Assembly (NCBI GenBank): GCA_013373175.1
Contig: JABXII010000006.1
Location: 62,001 to 126,000 of the forward strand
DNA length: 64,000 nucleotides
Direction: 5' to 3'
From: Campylobacteraceae bacterium
GTDB taxonomy: Bacteria > Campylobacterota > Campylobacteria > Campylobacterales > Arcobacteraceae
This document shows positions 27,188-34,746 of this stretch, one piece after another. The first letter of the stretch is position 1, and every line of letters begins with the position of its first letter. A program made the position numbers and the translations under genes. The notes under the pieces are model-generated. The model worked only from the letters and a program-made list of their open reading frames with translations, was not told the DNA's origin and ran no database searches.

Positions 27188-28830
27188 TAATACTCTTTTA
27201 TTTTTAGATTTGCTGAAGTTGAATCTGATTTAATTACAAAATTTCTTTTTTCTATTTGCTCATTAAAAATTAAGTTTATTTGTTTTAATGCTATTTGAAT
27301 TAAGGCATTAATATCATTATATGAAGCTTTAAATGTTGGACTCCAACAGCCAGTTGGCTCATATAAATTTTTTGTATCATTATTTAATATATTAGAGAAT
27401 TGTTTGATTACAAAGTCATAGATATTAGGATAAAAAGCACAAACTAACTCTTTAGCATGGTTTGTAATGGATAAGTTTATAATTTCACAGTCTAGTTTTA
27501 ACGAGTTAAATATATACATTAAATCATTATCAGTACTACAATCAAATACAATATCATAATCATTTATATTTTGAATCAAACTTTCTTTTGCATCATTATC
27601 ATTATAAAAAGATTTCATTACCCATTCAAAATATTCATCTTTTATAACGTTTACATTAACAAAAGGTGAAATTGCATTTAAAATACTCTCTAATTCTAAT
27701 GTTTTATCAGTAAGACCATGTTGAAAAAAGTATTCTGATCTACATACATTTTCAATTTCTTTAACATCAAAATCAGCAATATCAATATTTTTACAACCTC
27801 CCCTTGTTAATGTTTTTGCAACATTACTACCTATTGCCCCTATACCTATTATTAATATTTTACTATTTGTAATTTTATTAGAAAATGCTCCTCTTCCAAA
27901 AAAATAGTTATATGAGATATCTCTAGTTATGGCCCAAGTTATTTCTTCATTTTTCAATTCATAATTCAATTTTTTTGATACTGTAATAGTTAAACTCGTT
28001 CTCTTTACAGGTATTTTAATAAGATTTATAATAGCAACTTGCCAATGAATCTGATTTTCAACTGTTTTATAACCAATAAATAAAGGAATATTTAAATTCT
28101 TTTTTTTTAAATCATATAGAAATCTTAAAAATTCTTGTGAAAATAAACCTTGAAAATCCTTCCAATTCTTTAGAATAAATCTGTCATATTTTACAGGTTG
28201 TTCTTTTATAAAGTAGAATAAACCCTTTGCAGTATCTTCAGAATCTATATAATGTTTGTTAAATTGACAAAAAGGTTCTATATTATTTATTTTAAAACTT
28301 TTAACTAAAAAATTTTCATTAACTTCTTTTTTATAAATTGCTTCATTAATTTTAATTAAAGAGACATCACCAAAGTCACCTTTTTGGAAAGAGTACTCTA
28401 CCTTTGTAAATAGAAAAGTGATATACCTTCTATCCAACAAGTATTCAGGGACAATAATATGTTCATAATTGAAATCATGATCTTTATTTATATAATATTT
28501 TAGAATCCAAGCCTTTAAAGAATTAAAGTCAATAATTAACTTTTTTTCTATATTTGTATTATGAGATGTATGAATACATATATTTCCACCTTCCATTACA
28601 TGATTACAATTTAATAAATCTTCATTAATAAACTTAATTGATTCATTATCTCTATCTTTAAATGGGTACTGTGCAGTTATTATAAATTCAAAATCTAACC
28701 CTTTGGGTAATTCATCAAATTTAATTTGGACTTTTCCTTTTAAAAATAGTTCATACTCTTCTAAATAATAAAGTTCAGATACAAAATCTATTGAAGATAT
28801 TGTTTTTCCAATTAATTCTTTATTGATCAT
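27187..28830 (-). CDS. cap2: CBASS conjugation enzyme Cap2 (E2-E1 fusion)
   Basis: The 547-residue protein has an N-terminal E2-like domain with the catalytic cysteine in VMEGGNICIHTS (Cys85). The central region (about 180-320) is followed by a ThiF/E1 adenylation domain: ILIIGIGAIGSNVAKTL nucleotide loop (327-341) and acidic DFDVKEIENVCRSEYF. The putative E1 cysteine is GCWSPTF (Cys495). In known type II CBASS, Cap2 attaches the C-terminal glycine of the CD-NTase to cellular proteins and primes second-messenger synthesis. It lies 9 bases after the CD-NTase gene. All key residues are present. Confidence 0.93.
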   Translation of the reverse strand: MINKELIGKTISSIDFVSELYYLEEYELFLKGKVQIKFDELPKGLDFEFIITAQYPFKDRDNESIKFINEDLLNCNHVMEGGNICIHTSHNTNIEKKLIIDFNSLKAWILKYYINKDHDFNYEHIIVPEYLLDRRYITFLFTKVEYSFQKGDFGDVSLIKINEAIYKKEVNENFLVKSFKINNIEPFCQFNKHYIDSEDTAKGLFYFIKEQPVKYDRFILKNWKDFQGLFSQEFLRFLYDLKKKNLNIPLFIGYKTVENQIHWQVAIINLIKIPVKRTSLTITVSKKLNYELKNEEITWAITRDISYNYFFGRGAFSNKITNSKILIIGIGAIGSNVAKTLTRGGCKNIDIADFDVKEIENVCRSEYFFQHGLTDKTLELESILNAISPFVNVNVIKDEYFEWVMKSFYNDNDAKESLIQNINDYDIVFDCSTDNDLMYIFNSLKLDCEIINLSITNHAKELVCAFYPNIYDFVIKQFSNILNNDTKNLYEPTGCWSPTFKASYNDINALIQIALKQINLIFNEQIEKRNFVIKSDSTSANLKIKEY

Positions 28831-28839
28831 AAACTATTT

Positions 28840-29937
28840 TCAACCAAACCTAGTATCTGGTGGAACTGAAGCTAATGAAGCACTTCCTTCTTTTACTCCA
28901 TATCTATTTTCTGAATTATCTTCTTCAAATTCTTCATTCATCGGAAAATATATTTTTATATCATTTTCATCATCTTCAATATTTTTAATAATTCTTCTCA
29001 TATCATTTGAGAATTCTTCTCTTTCATATTCAGTAAGTGTTTCAATAACATTATTATTTGAATTACCAGGATCTTTTAATGTGAAGTTTTCTTGATTTAC
29101 ATTATTTTCTATATACTCCATTACACTTTTTAATTGTTCCCATAAATTGCCATTAATATATGATTTATCAAAAGCTTTTATAGTTATTAATTCAATTAAA
29201 AAAGACTTATACTTTTCTGAATTTCTATATTTCCATATTTTTAATAATCTAATAATCTTTCTTTCATTCTGTTTAGCTTTAATATGTTGAATTTGAGCAT
29301 CAATATTTGTTTGAATATAAGTGTTTTTAGCAAGTAGACCAAATTGTGAGTTAACATATAAATTTAACTTTTTGTCTTCTATATATTTATCTTCATTTAG
29401 TTCTCTTCCTGGAACTATATCCAAATTAATAACATCTCCATCTTCATCTGAATAAAATTCAATACCTATTGAAACTTTTTGTTTTCTAACTGTTGCAACA
29501 TCATAATACTTTTCATAAAGAAGTTCATATACATCATCAAATAGTTCTTCAAGTGTATTAAAAGAGCTTCTTTTGAATGGCACTACAACATCTAAATCAA
29601 ACTTACAATTAATTGCAGTAGATTTTGCATAAGAACCTGAATTTAGAGGATTATATATTTTCCCTTTATAGTTACTTTCAATTAACTCTTTTACTTCTTT
29701 TCTTTTATCTTGATATTTAGATAACAACTCATCAATATGTGCCATTCTATGTGAGTCTAACACCCTTTGTAAATAGTCTTCTTTCGATTCTAACAATTCA
29801 TCTCCTTTATTCCATATCTTATCTATTACATACAAACCAATTAGAACATATCCAAAAAGTCTCAAGCTTTTATACTTGTCATTTTGAAAAAAATCTTCTA
29901 TTTTTTCTTTTATTGATTCTATTTCTTTTAACTTCAT
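28840..29937 (-). CDS. CBASS cyclic oligonucleotide synthase (CD-NTase)
   Basis: The 365-residue nucleotidyltransferase has GSYAKSTAI (101-109) and FDLDVVVPF (Asp114, Asp116). The third acidic residue lies in VINLDIVPG (Asp173). These are the core motifs of CD-NTases. The end of the chain is a low-complexity tail closing with PPDTRFG, so the last residue is glycine, as needed for Cap2 conjugation. An N-terminal hydrophobic stretch (about 25-42) is unusual and may be a helix of the fold or a membrane contact. The product and clade cannot be fixed from sequence. It lies 54 bases after the SIR2-like gene. Confidence 0.92.
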   Translation of the reverse strand: MKLKEIESIKEKIEDFFQNDKYKSLRLFGYVLIGLYVIDKIWNKGDELLESKEDYLQRVLDSHRMAHIDELLSKYQDKRKEVKELIESNYKGKIYNPLNSGSYAKSTAINCKFDLDVVVPFKRSSFNTLEELFDDVYELLYEKYYDVATVRKQKVSIGIEFYSDEDGDVINLDIVPGRELNEDKYIEDKKLNLYVNSQFGLLAKNTYIQTNIDAQIQHIKAKQNERKIIRLLKIWKYRNSEKYKSFLIELITIKAFDKSYINGNLWEQLKSVMEYIENNVNQENFTLKDPGNSNNNVIETLTEYEREEFSNDMRRIIKNIEDDENDIKIYFPMNEEFEEDNSENRYGVKEGSASLASVPPDTRFG

Positions 29938-29991
29938 TCATCCACTTACTAATAATTTATAATATTAATTAATATTATTATACTATCATAT

Positions 29992-31149
29992 TCATACATT
30001 GTTTTTAATAAGTCTCTTTCTAGATAAATCTCGAAAAGTTTGATTAAATTTTATATCCATCTTTTTATTTTTTTTGTTTAAAAAATTTAAAAAACCTTTG
30101 TTTTGTATTTCTACTTGATCTGAAATATGTTTAAAATCATTTGGAATTTCTTTAATATATGGATTAACAATGATTATCTTTCTCTCAGTAGAAAATGCTA
30201 GCCAATCATAAACTACACTGTTTATGTGTTTATCTTGAAAGCTGTACCCAATACAATACAACTCATTAACATAATTTATATGTCCTTTAAAAATTTTAAA
30301 AAACCAATCATCCATATTATGAGATACTTTTGATGAGTATTTATGTTTTCCCGACATAATTGTCATTCTTAAAAACTGTAAAACATTATTTTCATCATAA
30401 TATGTAATTTCATTTGTACATTTAACACCTTGTTTTATAGTAGGATCATTAGAAATAAGTTGATTTATACCTTTTATTAGGGTACTATCATTCCCAATAT
30501 TGTGTGCTAATTTTAAATAACTTTTTCCATCTAAGTAAGTAAATATATCTAAAGAACCATGTAGTTTAACAAGATTAATTCCTGCTTCATTATAAATAAA
30601 TTTAAATCTATTCTTTTCCATATCCTCTCTAGATAACTCTTCAAACTTAATTCCAGAAATTTCTTTATATGTATTAAAACCACACTTTAGTGGTATTTGA
30701 TAATGTTTTGCAATCATTTCAATTATTAGATCATGGTTTAAACTAAAAATCCAAAGTGGTTTTTCTGAGCAAAAGTTTTTAATTTCTTCTAGCAGATATA
30801 ATCTTTCATTGATAAATTGTTCATTATTAGTGTGTCTTTCTAATAGAAGGATAAAAACTGCTTCTAAATACTTTCCCAATACTGCATACCATTCTTGATA
30901 AAGTTGATTATTTCCTCTAGTACGATTTATCTCCACTTCTATTCTTCCAATAATATCTTCATAGTTCATAGAATTATCATTTAACAAGGGATATAAAACT
31001 TCTTCAATCTTTCTAGAGACTTTATAATAAGGTGCATTCCAGTTTCTTAAAATTGACCTTTTAAATTCAATAGTTAATTCATCAACTAGAGGTAATCCTA
31101 ATTCATAAGAAGCTCCTGCTCCAAGTAAAAATCCAGTAGTTCTAGTCAT
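29992..31149 (-). CDS. SIR2-like NADase candidate, first gene of the CBASS-containing operon
   Basis: The 385-residue protein starts with TTGFLLGAGASYELGLP (NAD-binding GAGAS, 10-14). IFSLNHDLIIEM (Asn138, Asp140) and LVKLHGSLDIF (catalytic-type His197) follow, then LYCIGYSFQDKHIN. This is the signature order of defence SIR2 proteins (SIR2_2 type), which hydrolyse NAD+ when triggered. The C-terminal 100 residues are unassigned and could hold the activation surface. It is the first gene of the operon with AGAGGA at its start. A TATAAT box lies 30 bases upstream. It may be the CBASS effector, although a recognised cyclic-nucleotide receptor domain is absent. Confidence 0.85.
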   Translation of the reverse strand: MTRTTGFLLGAGASYELGLPLVDELTIEFKRSILRNWNAPYYKVSRKIEEVLYPLLNDNSMNYEDIIGRIEVEINRTRGNNQLYQEWYAVLGKYLEAVFILLLERHTNNEQFINERLYLLEEIKNFCSEKPLWIFSLNHDLIIEMIAKHYQIPLKCGFNTYKEISGIKFEELSREDMEKNRFKFIYNEAGINLVKLHGSLDIFTYLDGKSYLKLAHNIGNDSTLIKGINQLISNDPTIKQGVKCTNEITYYDENNVLQFLRMTIMSGKHKYSSKVSHNMDDWFFKIFKGHINYVNELYCIGYSFQDKHINSVVYDWLAFSTERKIIIVNPYIKEIPNDFKHISDQVEIQNKGFLNFLNKKNKKMDIKFNQTFRDLSRKRLIKNNV

Positions 31150-31179
31150 GGTATTCCTCTATAATTAATTAATATAATA

Positions 31180-31185
31180 ATTATA
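31180..31185 (-). promoter_or_regulatory. -10 box (TATAAT) of the SIR2/CBASS operon
   Basis: On the minus strand TATAAT lies about 30 bases before the SIR2-like start, with an extended TATG upstream. No good -35 box is visible, so the promoter may be extended-10 type or activated. It is in a 150-base divergent region shared with the plus-strand Xre pair. Confidence 0.5.
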
Positions 31186-31249
31186 CATACTTCTTAATAG
31201 TATCATGATAAGTATTTTATTTTGTAATCTAGTTAATGTATTTATTTTT

Positions 31250-31278
31250 TTGAGCATTATATTTAAATGTGTTATGAT
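31250..31278 (+). promoter_or_regulatory. Promoter of the Xre-type pair
   Basis: TTGAGC, then 17 bases, then TATGAT, a near-consensus sigma-70 promoter. The transcript would start near 31,285. This excludes the upstream in-frame ATG at 31,267 and supports ATG 31,303 as the start of the next gene. Confidence 0.65.
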
Positions 31279-31302
31279 ATAAAAAATCATAAGAGTACTG
31301 TA

Positions 31303-31698
31303 ATGAGTAAAAGTAAAATAAGAATAAATCCATCATTGAAATACAAAATAAAGAGAAGAGCTAATAAAGTTGGTATAGACTTACAGAATTTATACAAAGT
31401 AGCCAACTTAGATAAAAAAGATGTTATAAGACTTTTAAATTCTGAATTTACTTCAAAAAATTCAATTGAAAAAACAACTCAAATATTAGGTCTTAACTCT
31501 TATGGGAAAGAGATTAAATCTGTCAACCAATTAAGAAAAGATAGAGCTAGGTCTAAAGCAATTAGAGTTGTATCAATGGTACAAGACACTTCATCTTTAG
31601 AAGAACTAGGCTTAGAATCTATGGCAATTAAAAGAATGATTGTTAGAACTGAAAAAGAATTTTTAAAAGGTCCATATAGTTCAAGGCTATGGAAATAA
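31303..31698 (+). CDS. Xre-type antitoxin-like DNA-binding protein
   Basis: The 131-residue protein has an N-terminal helix-turn-helix region of Xre type (about 10-65; LDKKDVIRLLNSEF) and a conserved-looking tail. SMVQDTSSLEELGLESMAIK and a closing SSRLW fit antitoxins whose C-terminus contacts the partner toxin. It lies 1-28 bases upstream of the next gene, depending on the start of that gene, and is divergent from the CBASS operon. It could also repress that operon through the shared intergenic region, as CapH does in other CBASS loci; this is inference. Confidence 0.65.
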   Translation: MSKSKIRINPSLKYKIKRRANKVGIDLQNLYKVANLDKKDVIRLLNSEFTSKNSIEKTTQILGLNSYGKEIKSVNQLRKDRARSKAIRVVSMVQDTSSLEELGLESMAIKRMIVRTEKEFLKGPYSSRLWK

Positions 31699-31726
31699 TT
31701 TGAGTAATGAATTATCAGAGGAATTA

Positions 31727-32335
31727 ATGAAGGATCTACAATTTAATGATAATATGAATATATCTATCTCAAAACACGCAATTAAAAGAAGAAAACACTA
31801 TACTCCAATAGACAAAGATATTTTAATTAATCTAGTAAAGCAAATTAATGAAAAGTATCGCATCTCAAAAAAAGATAATAACACATATAAAATAGCTCAC
31901 AATGGTGCGATTGCAATCATTAAAAAAACTGATAACTCTTTACTTTTAGTTACTGCATATGGTTTTAAAAGATATGATTATAGAATTGACAATACAAACT
32001 TTAAAGTCTCAATAGCTCTATCAATACAAAAACGAAAGAAAATTAGAGAAGATAACAAAGGTATAATACACAAAATATATAGAATAAACTTTTTAGGTAA
32101 AAAAGTTGAGTGTGGTTCAATATCAGATATTTCAAAGAGTGAACACTCAAAAGATAAAAAACAAATTGATAACTTTAAGTATAAAATAGTTTTAAATGGA
32201 AAGTTATTCATAAAATTTCAAAATATTCCTATGAAACAAAATCATTTGTACTTTAATAATTTTGATGAGATATCTAATATTGCACATTTTGAAAATGATG
32301 TATTTATGTTGAATGATTTTACAAGAAACAATTAA
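31727..32335 (+). CDS. Toxin-like partner of the Xre protein, function unknown
   Basis: The start is taken at ATG 31,727, which has AGAGGA 4 bases upstream; a TTG at 31,700 in the same frame overlaps less well with a ribosome site but cannot be excluded. The 202-residue protein begins with ISISKHAIKRRKHYTPIDKDI, an Ala-x-x-Arg/His pattern seen at the N-terminus of small RNase-like toxins (DUF4258/BrnT-like). The rest matches no family I know and has a C-terminal extension of about 120 residues. It is translationally next to the Xre-type gene, so a toxin-antitoxin pair is likely. Confidence 0.5.
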   Translation: MKDLQFNDNMNISISKHAIKRRKHYTPIDKDILINLVKQINEKYRISKKDNNTYKIAHNGAIAIIKKTDNSLLLVTAYGFKRYDYRIDNTNFKVSIALSIQKRKKIREDNKGIIHKIYRINFLGKKVECGSISDISKSEHSKDKKQIDNFKYKIVLNGKLFIKFQNIPMKQNHLYFNNFDEISNIAHFENDVFMLNDFTRNN

Positions 32336-32393
32336 TATATTTAGAATTATTATTTAAATATAATTTATAAACTTAAAAGAGAAGGAATATTAA

Positions 32394-32957
32394 TTGAGCA
32401 TTTATGAAAAAGCTTTTTTTATGCTTGTAGGAGGTGTTTTAGTTTCTATAATAAATCATTTTTATGTGAAAAAAAGAGAACGAGAAAATGAGATACGTAA
32501 ATATTTATTTCAAATTGCTAACAATATGAGAACACTTCAATTTAAATACACTAAATCTTATAACTTCTTTGTAGAAAATAACTTTAAAGAGGGACAAAAA
32601 GCAAGAAGTGATTTTTTGAAAATTTATAATGAAACATATAATTTAATATATTTTTATTTTGAAGAAATTGCAGAGATGTACACTTCTGAAATGACATTCG
32701 TAGTAGATAATTTGTATAAAATGGAAGAACTATATAAAAAAAGAATTAAAAAAGATGAACTTAATATAAAACGAAATGAAATAAATGAATTTTTGTTTGA
32801 GGACCAATATCTTATTGGAGAAAATAAATTCTTTTATGAACTCTATGAATCAATAAAAATCAAATTAAAATCTCCTCTTAAAATAATTGATTTTAATAAA
32901 ATCGATTATGATGACATTTTAAAGTATGACCCTAGTAATACTAGACAAAGGATGTAA
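32394..32957 (+). CDS. Membrane-anchored helical protein of unknown function
   Basis: The start is a TTG with AGAAGGA 6 bases upstream. The 187-residue protein has one N-terminal helix (FFMLVGGVLVSIINHFYV) followed by KKRERENEIRKYL. The rest is a helical cytoplasmic body with many aromatic and charged residues. No known motif is seen. It follows the Xre pair in the same direction after 58 bases and may be part of that transcript. Cargo of the element. Confidence 0.6.
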   Translation: MSIYEKAFFMLVGGVLVSIINHFYVKKRERENEIRKYLFQIANNMRTLQFKYTKSYNFFVENNFKEGQKARSDFLKIYNETYNLIYFYFEEIAEMYTSEMTFVVDNLYKMEELYKKRIKKDELNIKRNEINEFLFEDQYLIGENKFFYELYESIKIKLKSPLKIIDFNKIDYDDILKYDPSNTRQRM

Positions 32958-33011
32958 CACTGTCTACAGGTTGTTGAATTTGTTATTATAACTCTTTTCT
33001 TTGTCTCATTC

Positions 33012-33051
33012 TATAGGTTATTAAACAAGTTATAAATATCTTTATAACTAA
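33012..33051 (+). repeat. 40-bp imperfect direct repeat, copy 1
   Basis: TATAGGTTATTAAACAAGTT followed by a shared AT-rich tail occurs again at 34,187-34,226 with 34 of 40 identical positions. A shorter partial copy (ACAGGTTGTTGAA) begins near 32,964. It lies between genes and may mark past recombination in the cargo. Confidence 0.6.
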
Positions 33052-33106
33052 TTTTTAGAATTATTATTTCTCATTTTTGTATCCTAAATTTTGCTGACAT
33101 ATTACT

Positions 33107-33835
33107 TCATCTTGTCTTCCAAATATTAATATATTTACTAGGTACTCTTACAAAATTATTATTTTGAAATAAATTAAACTTTTTTAAAACCCATTCTATT
33201 ATTATATATTTTCTTTTAGTAGATATTTTTTTTGGTTCCTCACCTTTTTCATAGAAATACTCGATTTCATACTTTTCACATACGATTCTAATAGTTTTTT
33301 CTTTTCTTGATACAAATACCCCTTGATCGTTTTTTAATTTTTTAAAAAATGACTTAATATTTGGGTCTAAATCATATCTATCTCGAATAAGAACTTGTTT
33401 TAATTTTGTTTTATTATTAGCACTAATCCAACAACATGCACCAACTAACCTATGATTTCCATTAGAACAAGTTAAAAGTCCATCATAGTCTATAAATCTC
33501 AATGTATTTGTAGCATTATCTGCTGGAAAATTTTGTAACTTAATATCACTTTCAAAATAATCAAATACTTGATTAGTCCATCCCTCTCCAGTTATCCATT
33601 CATTAACTAGTTCTCTCCAAGTTCTTACATCCTCAATCCATTTATCACTTCTGCTCAATGCAACTATATTATAAATAGAAACATCATCATAATAGTCTTC
33701 ATTTTCAGTATATATAGTAAATTTATCTAATATAAAATTTATATCAGAACTATTAACTACCTGTTCCTCAAGAAGTTCATTATTACTATTTAATACAGCT
33801 TCTCTAAGTTTTTCAATCGGTTTTTTTTCAATCAT
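33107..33835 (-). CDS. ParB-fold-like protein, orphan cargo gene
   Basis: The 242-residue protein contains LLTCSNGNHRLVGACCW (residues 120-136), matching the ParB/Srx-type Gly-Asn-His-Arg helix start. A preceding strand and helix run from SDKWIEDVRTWREL to TNQVFDYF. No helix-turn-helix partner region is seen; the basic C-terminus (TKRKYIIIEWVLKKFN) could bind nucleic acid. It is transcribed alone on the minus strand between two noncoding stretches. Fold call is tentative, function unknown. It is the second ParB-like gene in the element and does not closely resemble the first. Confidence 0.55.
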   Translation of the reverse strand: MIEKKPIEKLREAVLNSNNELLEEQVVNSSDINFILDKFTIYTENEDYYDDVSIYNIVALSRSDKWIEDVRTWRELVNEWITGEGWTNQVFDYFESDIKLQNFPADNATNTLRFIDYDGLLTCSNGNHRLVGACCWISANNKTKLKQVLIRDRYDLDPNIKSFFKKLKNDQGVFVSRKEKTIRIVCEKYEIEYFYEKGEEPKKISTKRKYIIIEWVLKKFNLFQNNNFVRVPSKYINIWKTR

Positions 33836-34278
33836 TTATATCCCTTATATTAAAATTTATTGATTAATTTTAATTACCTATCACTTAACCCTTCATCAAG
33901 ATATTTGATGATAGGATAAATAAAAACTCTAGAATTTGTCCTTTACCAATTTTTATTTCAGCGGTTACATTTATGTTATCTTCTAGATATCTCTTTTATT
34001 CTACTAAAAAGCTTATTAGCATATAATCTCAAATGAAGTTAAAAAATAAATTACCAAAAAATTAGCTTCAGCTCACCGCCTATCAGTAAAAAATCAAATT
34101 ATATTATCAATTATATACTATCGACATACTTTATTTGTATTCAAATTTTAGATTAAGATTTTATTTTATATCTATTTTTCATAAGGTACAGGTTGTTAAA
34201 CAGTTTATAAATATTTTTATAACTTATCTTTATAACAATTTGTACATCATCTTTTTTGTTTTATTTCTTCTTGACAAA
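33836..34278. other. Intergenic region without a clear gene
   Basis: The stretch is AT-rich with stop codons in all frames. It holds a short dyad CATCAAGATATTTGATG near 33,894-33,910 and the second copy of the 40-bp repeat. The plus-strand frame from 34,135 is phenylalanine- and isoleucine-rich and covers the antisense of the gene remnant, so it is not taken as a gene. Confidence 0.6.
34187..34226 (+). repeat. 40-bp imperfect direct repeat, copy 2
   Basis: Partner of the repeat at 33,012-33,051 (34 of 40 identical). It lies about 50 bases beyond the 3' end of the truncated second trypsin-NACHT gene. Confidence 0.6.
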
Positions 34279-34389
34279 TCAAACTATAATGACTTCTTCT
34301 TTTTTAAAGAGCATAAAAATATCTTTTACTTTATCTTCAATTTTAACTGTACATTTGCATTTGAGATGTTCTATCAAGGAATTATTCAT
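34279..34389 (-). pseudogene. 5' remnant of a second trypsin-NACHT gene
   Basis: On the minus strand a 36-codon frame begins MNNSLIEHLKCKCTVKIED. The large trypsin-NACHT protein begins MNNPLIEHLKYKCTVRIEA. The DNA is matched over about 54 bases (34,334-34,389 against 38,924-38,979), then similarity ends and a stop follows. Its ATG overlaps the last bases of the Trypco1 gene, as in a coupled pair. It therefore looks like the beginning of a second paralogue that stood directly after Trypco1 and has been lost, or the scar of a partial duplication. Confidence 0.75.
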
Positions 34390-34693
34390 TTTCCCATTCT
34401 AATGTAACTTCAAAATTTGCAGTACCAGTACCTTTTACTAATAAGGCAGTTAATTCTCCAGATTCTATTCCAAGTGATAATCCCATTTTTAATGATATTT
34501 TTTTTGCTGTTGTTTCCTTTAATGGTTCAATTGTTGAAGCAGCTATTTTTATAATGGTTTTATTGAAATCTTCCATTTTCATTATCATATTTTCATCTGC
34601 AATATCAATCTCACCACCAAAATCTGTAGCTTCCATTTTAATAATAGTGCCATCATCTAATTCTATATTAACAGGCTTATTTTTTTTCTTCAT
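34382..34693 (-). CDS. Trypsin-co-occurring domain protein (Trypco1, CU044_2847 family)
   Basis: The 103-residue beta-rich protein has IELDDGTIIKMEATDF at the start and MEDFNKTIIKIAASTIEPLK in the middle. It ends LSLGIESGELTALLVKGTG, then ANFEVTLEW. This is the profile of Trypco1 proteins, which Kaur and colleagues found next to trypsin-type proteases in NACHT/STAND conflict systems. It lies 53 bases after the trypsin-NACHT-HEAT gene, and its 3' end overlaps a remnant of a second such gene. It probably is a substrate, inhibitor or adaptor of the protease; which of these is not known. Confidence 0.82.
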   Translation of the reverse strand: MKKKNKPVNIELDDGTIIKMEATDFGGEIDIADENMIMKMEDFNKTIIKIAASTIEPLKETTAKKISLKMGLSLGIESGELTALLVKGTGTANFEVTLEWENE

Positions 34694-34746
34694 TGTTACT
34701 CCTTTGTTTTTTATAACAACTAATAAAGTTGTAATTCTAATTTAAT

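Noticed and set aside
34135-34407. Plus-strand 90-codon frame rich in Phe/Ile
   Set aside because: It runs antisense through the trypsin-NACHT remnant, has biased AT-rich composition, no ribosome site and no recognisable fold.
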